Of a stretch of DNA of 64,000 bases, positions 1-8,008 are shown in pieces. The position numbers and the translations under genes were made by a program. Below the pieces are notes generated by a model. The model worked only from the letters and a program-made list of their open reading frames with translations. It was not told the origin of the DNA and made no database searches. How positions within the stretch are numbered: position 1 is the first letter of the stretch; every line of letters begins with the position of its first letter. Source of the DNA: Aliivibrio salmonicida LFI1238 (GTDB taxonomy: Bacteria; Pseudomonadota; Gammaproteobacteria; Enterobacterales; Vibrionaceae); contig NC_011312.1 in the NCBI RefSeq assembly GCF_000196495.1, positions 930,001 to 994,000 on the forward strand, written 5' to 3'.

Positions 1-124
1 TTATAGGGAACATTCAATTCAGTTGAAACCTTATCTGCAAGATCTCTTACAAAAAAATAGATGTTGATCTTTTGTTAATATACAAACTATTATGAGGTCT
101 GACCAGAATTAAAGGGAAATAAAT

Positions 125-589
125 ATGTACCGTTACTTTACCCCAAAAATAGTCCGATGGGCATTAAATATTTGGCCTCCATTTTGGGGAGCAGGGATAT
201 CGATCAAAAACATTTCAGAAAATTTTCAAGATGTTCGAGTTGTACTAAAAGATCGATTTTGGAATAGGAATGCGAATCGTACCCAATATGGAGGAAGTAT
301 TTTTTCTATGACTGATCCGGTTTTTTCGTTGATGCTAATGGGTATTTTTCGGGAAGAATATTTTGTATGGGATAAAAAAGCAGAAATCGATTTTATTTCG
401 CCGGGAACAAGTAACCTAGAGGCTCATTTTGTTATTTCCGATGAAAAAATAAAAGAAATTAAACAATTAACGGAAAATGGAAATAAATGCTTTCCAGAGT
501 TTGAAGTGTATATTTATGATAAGAATGGAAAGGTGGTGGCAAGAGTTAATCGAACATTGTACGTAAGGAAAAAACCTCAATTTAGATAA
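125..589 (+). CDS. DUF4442 hot-dog-fold protein (thioesterase-like)
   Basis: The 154-aa product resembles the DUF4442 family, small proteins with a hot-dog fold related to acyl-CoA thioesterases. Visible hallmarks are the RNANRTQYGGSIF segment (residues ~48-60), where the Asn and Gly-Gly positions resemble the substrate-channel helix start of hot-dog thioesterases, and an alternating beta-strand pattern in the second half (EIDFISPG, LEAHFVIS, FEVYIYDKNG). No signal peptide is seen. An AAGGGAAA ribosome binding site lies just upstream of the ATG. It is a single gene converging on fldA. The substrate is unknown and the enzymatic role is inferred only from the family. Confidence 0.7.
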   Translation: MYRYFTPKIVRWALNIWPPFWGAGISIKNISENFQDVRVVLKDRFWNRNANRTQYGGSIFSMTDPVFSLMLMGIFREEYFVWDKKAEIDFISPGTSNLEAHFVISDEKIKEIKQLTENGNKCFPEFEVYIYDKNGKVVARVNRTLYVRKKPQFR

Positions 590-609
590 TGCCCTCATGA
601 AAGAGGGCA
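590..609. terminator. Hairpin between convergent DUF4442 gene and fldA
   Basis: TGCCCTC (590-596) and GAGGGCA (603-609) form a perfect 7-bp stem with a 6-nt loop, between the stop codons of two convergent genes. No long U-run follows on either strand, so it is a weak or atypical terminator. Confidence 0.45.
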
Positions 610-626
610 CTCATAAAAACTAAAAT

Positions 627-1154
627 TTAGTCTTCAAGTTCTGCTAAACACATTTCTTCATGGATTTGTTTCACCCATGCAGTAACACGTTCTTCAGTCA
701 GTTCTGGTTGGCGATCTTCATCAATACAAAGACCAACAAAGTTATTTTCATCAACGAGAGCTTTAGATGCTTCGAATTCATAGCCTTCTGTTGGCCAGTA
801 ACCAATTACTGTGCCGCCTTTTGCTTCTACGATGTCACGAATATTGCCCATCGCATCACAGAAATACTCAGCGTAATCTTCTTGGTCGCCACAACCAAAA
901 ATAGCAACAAGCTTAGTTGAGAAATCAATGCCTTCTAACTCTGGGAAGAAATCATCCCAATCACATTGAGCTTCACCGTAATACCATGTAGGGATACCTA
1001 AAAGAAGAAGGTCAAAGTTATCAATGTCTTCTTTACTGCTTTTCGCAATATCTTGTACATGAACTAGCTTTTTACCAAGCTGTTTTTGAATCATCTTGCC
1101 AATAGCTTCAGTGTTACCTGTATCGCTACCAAAGAAGAGTCCTACACTTGCCAT
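627..1154 (-). CDS. fldA: Flavodoxin 1
   Basis: Long-chain flavodoxin of 175 aa, a soluble FMN electron carrier that in enterobacteria serves radical-SAM enzymes, MetH reactivation and similar reductions. The phosphate-binding loop GSDTGNTE (residues ~9-16) and the isoalloxazine-contacting loops (TWYYGEAQCDWDDF and FGCGDQEDYAEYFCDAMG) are intact. Length matches the family (E. coli FldA 176 aa). It lies upstream of neither fur nor its usual enterobacterial partner here; instead the DUF2788 gene and ybfF precede it on the same strand, as commonly seen in Vibrio. Confidence 0.97.
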   Translation of the reverse strand: MASVGLFFGSDTGNTEAIGKMIQKQLGKKLVHVQDIAKSSKEDIDNFDLLLLGIPTWYYGEAQCDWDDFFPELEGIDFSTKLVAIFGCGDQEDYAEYFCDAMGNIRDIVEAKGGTVIGYWPTEGYEFEASKALVDENNFVGLCIDEDRQPELTEERVTAWVKQIHEEMCLAELED

Positions 1155-1213
1155 ATGATGAATACCTGTATTTTTCTAATTAATGAAATTTGGTGTTATT
1201 TGATTAGTTGAAT

Positions 1214-1435
1214 TTAGCCAAGCCCTGCGCCTTCCCAGCTAAGCTGAATAAGACCTTTCGCAATAAAACCAGTACAACCAAGAAAGAGTACTAGCCAAAC
1301 AATACGTCGGCCAAAAGATGGGACATTCCCCTGTTTTAAAACATCTTTTATTGCCATACCGATAAAGAAAAAAATCGAGGCAAACAATAAATCTAATCCA
1401 ATAGATTCAATAAGATCAAAATGTTCATACAGCAT
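1214..1435 (-). CDS. DUF2788 small membrane protein
   Basis: A 73-aa protein with two hydrophobic segments (roughly residues 11-30 and 46-65) separated by a basic stretch (KDVLKQGN, GRRIV), so probably a two-helix inner-membrane hairpin. Sequence and position between ybfF and fldA match the DUF2788 family found in Vibrionaceae. Function is unknown. It probably shares a minus-strand transcript with ybfF and fldA, with 59 bp to fldA. Confidence 0.8.
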   Translation of the reverse strand: MLYEHFDLIESIGLDLLFASIFFFIGMAIKDVLKQGNVPSFGRRIVWLVLFLGCTGFIAKGLIQLSWEGAGLG

Positions 1436-1521
1436 GATTCACCCTTACATTATGCAGGTTTGCTAAACTAATCATATAATGACGCAAAACTATACCATAG
1501 CTTTGCGCTGGTTGGTATTGA

Positions 1522-2298
1522 TTATCTTTTACGACTATTTTCTATAAAGCGATTAATTATGCGATAAATCGTCTCTGGTTTTTCTGCATGCAACCAATGC
1601 CCGGTTCCATTCACTACATGCGCTTTTGCAGTAGGGAATTGAGCCATGATGCTGGCTCTATGCCCAGGCAGAATATAATCGGAATTTTCTCCTTTTATAA
1701 ATAAGACATGGCCTGAAAAAGGAGTGATGTCATGCCAACCAATAATGTCAGAATACTGATTAAATAACGTCGACACGTTAAATCTAAAAGTTAACGTATT
1801 ATTTATTTTATGCAATGACTTACTTAAAAATTGTCTAACTCCGGGGTCAATAATTGAGGTTGATAATAAGACATCTGCTTCTTTTCGAGACGTTGGTGGC
1901 GTTGTTATTACACGTTGTAATCCAGTAAAAACAGCATCATGTTTTCGTTCTGAGTATGAAACTGGGGCCATGTCTAAGATAGAAAGAGAATTAATTTTTT
2001 CTGGGGAAGATCCTGCAATAGCCATTGCTACTTTGCCTCCCATTGAATGCCCAATAATGTGAGCAGACGTAATGGAAAGATGATCCATTAATTCAATTAC
2101 ATCAGTCGCAAGTAAGTCATAATTATGTTCATTAGAGTGAAAAGAAAGTCCGTGATTACGAAGATCAACACTGATCACTTGATAGCTACTTTCAAATTGA
2201 CGTGCTATCAATCCTAGGTTATCTAAGCTTCCGAATAGACCATGAATAAGGATCAATGGATCCCCGTTTCCTTGTTGTTTGTAATTAAGTCGCTTCAT
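1522..2298 (-). CDS. ybfF: Alpha/beta-hydrolase esterase YbfF
   Basis: A 258-aa alpha/beta hydrolase. The oxyanion region LILIHGLFGS (~15-24), the nucleophile elbow GHSMGG with Ser85, and the C-terminal catalytic His in NGTGHWLHAEKP are all present. Its place next to seqA, transcribed divergently, is that of E. coli ybfF, a short-chain acyl-CoA/palmitoyl-CoA esterase in vitro whose physiological substrate is uncertain. No signal peptide, so cytoplasmic. Confidence 0.9.
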   Translation of the reverse strand: MKRLNYKQQGNGDPLILIHGLFGSLDNLGLIARQFESSYQVISVDLRNHGLSFHSNEHNYDLLATDVIELMDHLSITSAHIIGHSMGGKVAMAIAGSSPEKINSLSILDMAPVSYSERKHDAVFTGLQRVITTPPTSRKEADVLLSTSIIDPGVRQFLSKSLHKINNTLTFRFNVSTLFNQYSDIIGWHDITPFSGHVLFIKGENSDYILPGHRASIMAQFPTAKAHVVNGTGHWLHAEKPETIYRIINRFIENSRKR

Positions 2299-2391
2299 TT
2301 TTTTATGTTGTGTTAGGTTTGTCGTAGAGTATCACGATTATACAAGGTATAATTGTGCCTTCATAAATAGATTAAGAATACGAACCATATA

Positions 2392-2934
2392 ATGAAGACA
2401 ATTGAAGTAGATGAAGAACTATACCGCTTTATTGCGAGCCAAACTCAACACATCGGTGAAAGTGCCTCTGATATTTTACGTCGTATCTTAATGCAATCAT
2501 CCGCAACTGAACTTGTTGTTACAGCGCCTTCTGCTGTTATCAAACGAGGCATTGTAGTTAGTAAAGATGCCGGCAAAGAGAGCTCTGTTGATCGAGTGAA
2601 AGCAGTACGTACCTTATTAATTTCTGATGAATTCTCCTCACTAGATAAAGCGATCGATCGCTTTTTAACTGTATTATCAGAATTATATACCATTGACTCT
2701 AAAGCTTTTTCTGAAGCAACAGAAGTTAAAGGTCGAACTCGAGTTTATTTTGCTGATAATCAAGATACCTTAATAGCAAGTGGTAAAACGACTAAGCCTC
2801 GAGAAATCAAAGGAACGCCTTTCTGGGTTATTACAAACACGAATACTAATCGCAAGCGCCACATGGTTGAATTATTAATGGAACGTATGGGTTTCCAACA
2901 TGACTTAACAGAAAAAGTGTGCGCGGCGATTTAA
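2392..2934 (+). CDS. seqA: Negative modulator of replication initiation SeqA
   Basis: SeqA binds clustered hemimethylated GATC sites and sequesters newly replicated oriC from DnaA. This 180-aa product has the N-terminal oligomerisation domain (MKTIEVDEELYRFIA), a linker around residues 36-70, and a C-terminal DNA-binding domain with KGRTRVYFA and NTNTNRKRHMV. Length matches E. coli SeqA (181 aa). The gene is followed 48 bp later by pgm, the conserved seqA-pgm pair. Confidence 0.97.
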   Translation: MKTIEVDEELYRFIASQTQHIGESASDILRRILMQSSATELVVTAPSAVIKRGIVVSKDAGKESSVDRVKAVRTLLISDEFSSLDKAIDRFLTVLSELYTIDSKAFSEATEVKGRTRVYFADNQDTLIASGKTTKPREIKGTPFWVITNTNTNRKRHMVELLMERMGFQHDLTEKVCAAI

Positions 2935-2982
2935 TTTTTTGAGTTAGCACTCAAATCATAATTTGTCACAAGGAATCGTCAA

Positions 2983-4629
2983 ATGGCTATACATCCTCGC
3001 GCTGGGCAAAAAGCTCAGCAAGAAGATTTACACAATATCCCAGTATTAGTTGCTAATTATTTTTTATTAGAGCCAAACCCAGCTAATGCCGATCAGAAAG
3101 TGCAATTTGGTACTTCTGGACACCGTGGAACGGCGGATAAATCAACGTTTAATCAGCATCATATTTGGGCAATTGCTCAAGCGGTTGTTGATGTTCGTAA
3201 AGCGAATGGAGTGACTGGTCCTCTGTTTTTAGGGAAAGATACTCACGCATTATCTGAACCTGCATTTACGTCTGCAATTGAAGTATTTGTTGCAAATGGC
3301 GTTGAAGTTATTATTCAAGAGAATAATGGCTACACTCCGACCCCTGGTATTTCGCATGCAATTTTAACGCATAATGTTAAATTTGATGAGAAAGCTGATG
3401 GTATTGTGATTACACCTTCTCATAACCCACCTCAAGATGGCGGCATTAAATATAATCCTGTTCATGGAGGACCGGCAGAAGGTGAGCTGACGACAGCCAT
3501 TGAAAATCGTGCGAATCAATTGATTGCGAATGAATTAAAAGAAGTTAAACGCGTTTCTATAACAGAGGCAATGGCTTCTGATCTTGTTAAGCAAATTGAC
3601 TTAGTTCAACCGTATATTGATGATCTGAAAAATGTGATTAATATTGAAGCGATTCAAAAAGCAAATTTAAAATTAGGTGTGGATCCACTTGGCGGTTCTG
3701 GCATTGAATATTGGCGTCAAATTGGTCAGGCGTTTGAACTTGATTTGACTCTTGTGAGTGAAGCTATCGATCCGTCATTCCAGTTTATGTCGTTAGATAA
3801 AGACGGTGTAGTTCGTATGGACTGTTCTTCACCTTATGCAATGGCTGGATTATTATCATTAAAAGATGATTATGATTTAGCGTTCGGTAATGATCCTGAT
3901 TATGATCGCCATGGTATTGTTACACCATCAGGACTAATGAACCCAAACCATTACCTTGCAGTATGTATTGATTATTTATATCAAAATCGACCTCAGTGGA
4001 AAAGCGAAGTTGCTGTAGGTAAAACTCTCGTTTCTTCAGCTATTATTGATAAGGTTGTGGCTGATTTAGGCCGTGATTTATGTGAAGTTCCTGTTGGTTT
4101 TAAGTGGTTTGTTGATGGTTTATACAATGGGACACTAGGCTTTGGTGGTGAAGAAAGTGCAGGTGCTTCTTTCTTACGTTTTGATGGTACACCATGGTCA
4201 ACAGATAAAGATGGTATTCTTTTGTGTCTACTTGCTGCTGAAATTACAGCAATAACTGGTATGAACCCGCAAGAATATTATAATAAACTTGCTGCTCAAC
4301 ACGGTGAATCAAGTTATAACCGTATTCAAGCGGTTGCGAATAAAGAACAAAAAGCGGTATTAAGTAAACTCTCTCCAGAGATGGTGTCTGCAACAACATT
4401 AGCAGGTGATGAGATTACTGCACGTTTAACGCATGCTCCTGGTAACGGTGCTGCGATTGGTGGTTTGAAAGTAACAACGGCGAATGGTTGGTTTGCTGCA
4501 CGCCCATCTGGAACTGAAGAGATTTATAAAATTTACTGCGAAAGTTTTAAAGGTGCTGATCATTTGGCATTGATTGAGCAAGAAGCACAAGAAATTGTAA
4601 GTAATGTATTTAAAGACGCTGGATTATAG
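2983..4629 (+). CDS. pgm: Phosphoglucomutase (alpha-D-glucose)
   Basis: Interconverts glucose 1-phosphate and glucose 6-phosphate, feeding UDP-glucose and glycogen metabolism. The 548-aa product (E. coli 546) has the N-terminal FGTSGHRG motif, the phosphoserine loop TPSHNPPQDGG, the metal-binding loop NDPDYDRHG, the sugar-binding GGEESAGAS, and the C-terminal phosphate-binding RPSGTEEIYKIY. An AAGGAA ribosome binding site precedes the ATG. It follows seqA closely and ends at a strong terminator. Confidence 0.97.
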   Translation: MAIHPRAGQKAQQEDLHNIPVLVANYFLLEPNPANADQKVQFGTSGHRGTADKSTFNQHHIWAIAQAVVDVRKANGVTGPLFLGKDTHALSEPAFTSAIEVFVANGVEVIIQENNGYTPTPGISHAILTHNVKFDEKADGIVITPSHNPPQDGGIKYNPVHGGPAEGELTTAIENRANQLIANELKEVKRVSITEAMASDLVKQIDLVQPYIDDLKNVINIEAIQKANLKLGVDPLGGSGIEYWRQIGQAFELDLTLVSEAIDPSFQFMSLDKDGVVRMDCSSPYAMAGLLSLKDDYDLAFGNDPDYDRHGIVTPSGLMNPNHYLAVCIDYLYQNRPQWKSEVAVGKTLVSSAIIDKVVADLGRDLCEVPVGFKWFVDGLYNGTLGFGGEESAGASFLRFDGTPWSTDKDGILLCLLAAEITAITGMNPQEYYNKLAAQHGESSYNRIQAVANKEQKAVLSKLSPEMVSATTLAGDEITARLTHAPGNGAAIGGLKVTTANGWFAARPSGTEEIYKIYCESFKGADHLALIEQEAQEIVSNVFKDAGL

Positions 4630-4660
4630 TGGTCTAGTATAATTTCAGTAAAATGTTAAT

Positions 4661-4692
4661 AAAAAAAGCAGCGCATGTCGCTGCTTTTTTTA
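4661..4692 (+). terminator. Rho-independent terminator after pgm
   Basis: AGCAGCG (4667-4673), a 5-nt loop, then CGCTGCT (4679-4685) followed by a T-run; an A-run precedes the stem. It ends the seqA-pgm transcript. Confidence 0.9.
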
Positions 4693-4714
4693 TTTTAAAT
4701 ATAGGGACGTGATA

Positions 4715-5470
4715 GTGAATAATTTTCAGTTAGAAACAGTACTAAATAATGAATTAAAGCCTCAATTAATTAAAGACTATTGCCCAAATGGACTTCAAGT
4801 TGAAGGTAAAAATGAAGTAAAGAAAATTATTACAGGTGTAACTGCTTCTCAAGCACTTATTGACGCTGCGATAGAGTATAAAGCAGATGCATTATTAGTT
4901 CATCATGGCTACTTCTGGAAGGGCGAAAATGAGTCAATTAAAGGGATGAAAGGGAATCGTATTCGTTCTTTAATTAAAAATGACATTAATTTATTTGCTT
5001 ACCATCTTCCTTTAGATATACACCCAACACTTGGTAATAATGCGGAGTTAGCTCGTTTATTTTCAATTATAAATGTTGAAGGGCTAGAGCCAACGCCTCA
5101 ATCCATAGCAATGAAAGGAGAGTTTGACGTTGCATTATCTGGCGAAGATCTTAGTTTAAGAATCAGCCAAATATTGAATAGAGAGCCCTTACACATTACC
5201 CCTGATGTTAATAAAAATATTAAAACAGTGGCTTGGTGCTCCGGTGGAGGTCAAGATTATATTGAGTTGGCGGCAGAGCAGGGGATAGATGCGTTTATAT
5301 CAGGAGAAATATCTGAAAGAACGACTTATATCGCACGTGAATTAGGCATTCATTATTTTGCAGCTGGTCATCATGCAACGGAACGTTATGGAGTTAAAGC
5401 TCTTGGTGAGTGGTTGGTAAGAGAGCACGGATTTGACGTTAAATTTATTGATATTGATAACCCAGTATAG
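4715..5470 (+). CDS. ybgI: NIF3-family dinuclear metal protein YbgI
   Basis: A 251-aa member of the NIF3/YbgI family, toroidal hexamers with a two-metal site whose substrate is not firmly known (databases use the name GTP cyclohydrolase 1 type 2). Metal ligands are visible in LLVHHGYFW (His-His), DIHPTLGN and AAGHHATERYG near the C terminus. Two in-frame GTG codons are possible, 4709 and 4715. The ATAGGGA ribosome binding site ends 7 nt before 4715 but only 1 nt before 4709, so 4715 is preferred, giving MNNFQLETVL. Confidence 0.9.
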   Translation: MNNFQLETVLNNELKPQLIKDYCPNGLQVEGKNEVKKIITGVTASQALIDAAIEYKADALLVHHGYFWKGENESIKGMKGNRIRSLIKNDINLFAYHLPLDIHPTLGNNAELARLFSIINVEGLEPTPQSIAMKGEFDVALSGEDLSLRISQILNREPLHITPDVNKNIKTVAWCSGGGQDYIELAAEQGIDAFISGEISERTTYIARELGIHYFAAGHHATERYGVKALGEWLVREHGFDVKFIDIDNPV

Positions 5471-5520
5471 GCATTTACTTATGGATTCATTATTTGATGT
5501 TATTTAAATTAAATCAGAAT

Positions 5521-5555
5521 AAAAAAGGTTGATGCTAACGCATCAACCTTTTTAT
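5521..5555. terminator. Bidirectional terminator between ybgI and gltA
   Basis: AAGGTTGATGC pairs with GCATCAACCTT around a TAAC loop (5536-5539), with an A-run on the left and a T-run on the right, so it can end both convergent transcripts. Confidence 0.9.
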
Positions 5556-5589
5556 TTAAGAGATAGTGATTACCTACATGAACTCTAAA

Positions 5590-6879
5590 TTATTCACGTT
5601 CGTGAAGTGGTTTAAATTCGCGTAACTCTTCACCTGTATAAAGTTGGCGAGGACGACCAATACGGTTATCTGGATCACTGTGCATTTCGCTCCAGTGTGC
5701 GATCCAACCAACAGTACGAGACAGTGCAAAAATAACAGTAAACATTGATGCAGGGATCCCAATCGCTTTTAGAATAATACCTGAGTAGAAATCTACGTTT
5801 GGATACAGTTTTTTAGATACAAAGTATTCATCAGATAGCGCAATTCGTTCAAGTTCCATTGCTACATCTAACAGTGGATCTTTAATGTTTAGCTCTTTCA
5901 ATACTTCATGACACGCTTCACGCATTACTGTTGCTCGTGGATCGTAGTTTTTATAAACACGGTGTCCAAAGCCCATTAATCGGAAAGGGTCTTCCTTATC
6001 TTTTGCTTTTGCAACGTACTCATCAATATTATCAAGAGAGCCAATTTCTTCAAGCATACGCAAACAAGCTTCATTTGCACCACCATGTGCTGGTCCCCAA
6101 AGAGAAGCAATACCTGCGGCGATACATGCAAATGGGTTTGCACCTGAAGAGCCCGCTAAACGAACTGTTGATGTTGACGCATTTTGTTCATGATCAGCAT
6201 GCAGAGTAAATATTTTATCCATAGCACGAGCAACAACAGGATTTACTTCATATTCTTCACATGGGTTTGCGAACATCATGTGCAAGAAGTTTTCAGCATA
6301 CGTTAAGTCGTTACGTGGATAGATAAACGGTTGACCAATCGAATATTTGTAGCACATCGCTGAAAGTGTTGGCATTTTAGATAGAAGTCTAAATGCCGCA
6401 ATTTCACGATGTTCATCATTATTAATATCTAGTGAATCATGGTAGAAGGCCGCTAATGCACCAACTACACCACACATTACAGCCATTGGGTGAGCATCAC
6501 GACGGAACCCATGGAAGAAGCTTGAAATTTGTTCGTGAACCATCGTATGACGGGTAACAATATCTTTGAACGTTTCGTATTCTTCACGGCTTGGTGCTTG
6601 GCCATTCAGTAGTATGTAACATACTTCTAAGTAATCAGCATTATTTGCTAACTGATCGATTGGGAAGCCACGGTGTAGTAATACACCTTTGTCACCATCA
6701 ATGTAGGTAATTTGAGATTCACAAGATGCAGTGGCAAGAAAACCAGGGTCAAAAGTGAAGTAACCATTAGCGCCTAATTTGCGTACATCAATCACTTCAG
6801 GTCCGATAGTGCCTTCCATTACTGGCATGTCTATTGGTGCTTGACCTTCAATGTGAAGAGTTGCTTTCTTATCAGCCAT
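5590..6879 (-). CDS. gltA: Citrate synthase (type II)
   Basis: Condenses acetyl-CoA with oxaloacetate to citrate, the entry step of the TCA cycle. The 429-aa product is of the hexameric, NADH-inhibited proteobacterial type. Catalytic His residues are visible in LWGPAHGGANEACL and MGFGHRVYKNYDPRA, and Asp in NVDFYSGIIL. A strong AAGGAGAA site precedes the ATG. It is transcribed divergently from sdhCDAB across a 400-bp control region, the arrangement known from E. coli. Confidence 0.98.
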   Translation of the reverse strand: MADKKATLHIEGQAPIDMPVMEGTIGPEVIDVRKLGANGYFTFDPGFLATASCESQITYIDGDKGVLLHRGFPIDQLANNADYLEVCYILLNGQAPSREEYETFKDIVTRHTMVHEQISSFFHGFRRDAHPMAVMCGVVGALAAFYHDSLDINNDEHREIAAFRLLSKMPTLSAMCYKYSIGQPFIYPRNDLTYAENFLHMMFANPCEEYEVNPVVARAMDKIFTLHADHEQNASTSTVRLAGSSGANPFACIAAGIASLWGPAHGGANEACLRMLEEIGSLDNIDEYVAKAKDKEDPFRLMGFGHRVYKNYDPRATVMREACHEVLKELNIKDPLLDVAMELERIALSDEYFVSKKLYPNVDFYSGIILKAIGIPASMFTVIFALSRTVGWIAHWSEMHSDPDNRIGRPRQLYTGEELREFKPLHERE

Positions 6880-7050
6880 AACATTCTCCTTTTGTTATAT
6901 TTTTATTCTATCCCGGATATGAGAGTGACAACTTTGTACCCATTACACGGGCTAATGTCAATTTTTGTGCGCTTATGTGTGCACTTGTTTATATTTTTGA
7001 TGAAAAAAAAGTTAATTTTCTGTGGTGTGATGTAGGTGTTATTTATGCGT

Positions 7051-7079
7051 TTGTAATCAGATGTTTCACATCGTATACT
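7051..7079 (+). promoter_or_regulatory. Candidate sigma-70 promoter of sdhCDAB-sucABCD
   Basis: In the gltA-sdhC intergenic region TTGTAA (7051-7056) is followed after exactly 17 bp by TATACT (7074-7079). An imperfectly spaced inverted repeat GATGT-TTC-ACATC (7060-7072) lies in the spacer and could be a regulator site. Transcription from here would leave a leader of about 200 nt before sdhC. The rest of the 6880-7265 gap is AT-rich and holds no gene that I can support. Confidence 0.5.
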
Positions 7080-7286
7080 GCGGCTGAGTCTCTGGTCTGT
7101 CCCTTGTATTATATAGGGTTAACGTGAATTTCATCTACTTAAAAATAGAGTTTTATTTGTTAAATAACTCGCATAAAGAGATGTTGCTCACAACGAAAGT
7201 TATGAAAATGTTAAATTTAACTGACTTTTGATAGATCAGGGGTATCTATAACAATAAAATGCTCAATGGAGCTGAGTGAGCCCCTT

Positions 7287-7667
7287 GTGAAAGTTAAGAA
7301 GTCAAGACCTGTCAACTTAGATCTACAAACGATCCGTTTTCCAATAACGGCTATCGCCTCTATTTTACACCGTGTAAGTGGTGTAATTACTTTTGTTTCT
7401 GTTGGAATATTGCTTTGGTTATTAAACCTATCGCTTTCTTCACCTATTGGATTTGCACAAGCCGCTGATCATATCGATGGCTTTTTTGTGACGTTCATTA
7501 TGTGGGGTATCCTGACTGCTCTCGCTTATCATATTGTTGTTGGTATTCGTCATTTACTGATGGATATGGGACATTTTGAAGAGTTAGAGTCAGCCAGTCA
7601 AAGCGCTAAAATTGCGTTTGTAATTACAGCAGTGTTATCTCTTTTAGCAGGAGTATTGGTATGGTAG
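7287..7667 (+). CDS. sdhC: Succinate dehydrogenase cytochrome b556 subunit
   Basis: Membrane anchor of complex II, binding heme b and ubiquinone with SdhD. Conserved features are RPVNLDLQTIRFP at the N terminus, the SILHRVSG motif with the quinone-site Ser and Arg, three transmembrane helices, and the heme ligand His in the GIRHLLMD region. An ATG at 7266 is in frame but lacks a ribosome binding site. The GTG at 7287 has GAGTGAG six bases upstream and gives an N terminus aligned with E. coli SdhC, so I chose it (126 aa); 7266 remains possible. Confidence 0.9.
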   Translation: MKVKKSRPVNLDLQTIRFPITAIASILHRVSGVITFVSVGILLWLLNLSLSSPIGFAQAADHIDGFFVTFIMWGILTALAYHIVVGIRHLLMDMGHFEELESASQSAKIAFVITAVLSLLAGVLVW

Positions 7668-8008
7668 CTAATGTATCTTCCCTTGGTCGTAGCGGAGTTC
7701 ATGATTTTATCTTGATCCGTGCTAGTGCGATCATCCTAACCCTCTACACACTATATATTGTTGGTTTTTGTGTTTTTGGCCCAGAGCTAACCTATATGTC
7801 ATGGACTAACTTCTTTGGTGGTTTGTTCACCAAAGTATTCACCATGCTAGCTTTACTCTCCATAATCATTCATGCGTGGATAGGTTTATGGCAAGTACTT
7901 ACAGATTATATTAAACCAGTATTGTTGCGTGCTCTGCTTCAACTAGGTTTGGTTGCTGTTTTGCTTGGGTATTTCTTCTCTGGTTTAATTATTGTGTGGG
8001 GTGTGTAG
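7661..8008 (+). CDS. sdhD: Succinate dehydrogenase membrane anchor subunit
   Basis: Second integral membrane subunit of complex II, 115 aa with three hydrophobic helices. The GRSGVHDFILIRASA start and the conserved HAWIGLWQVLTDYIK segment, containing the heme-ligand His and quinone-site Tyr, are present. The ATG overlaps the end of sdhC by 7 bp and the stop overlaps the sdhA start, suggesting translational coupling. Confidence 0.95.
   Translation: MVANVSSLGRSGVHDFILIRASAIILTLYTLYIVGFCVFGPELTYMSWTNFFGGLFTKVFTMLALLSIIIHAWIGLWQVLTDYIKPVLLRALLQLGLVAVLLGYFFSGLIIVWGV

Noticed and set aside
5931..6209. 92-aa plus-strand frame
   Set aside because: Lies wholly antisense to gltA with no ribosome binding site and a composition derived from the citrate synthase codons.
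7266..7286. ATG 7266 as start of sdhC
   Set aside because: No ribosome binding site upstream; the GTG at 7287 has one and matches the family N terminus. Kept as an alternative.
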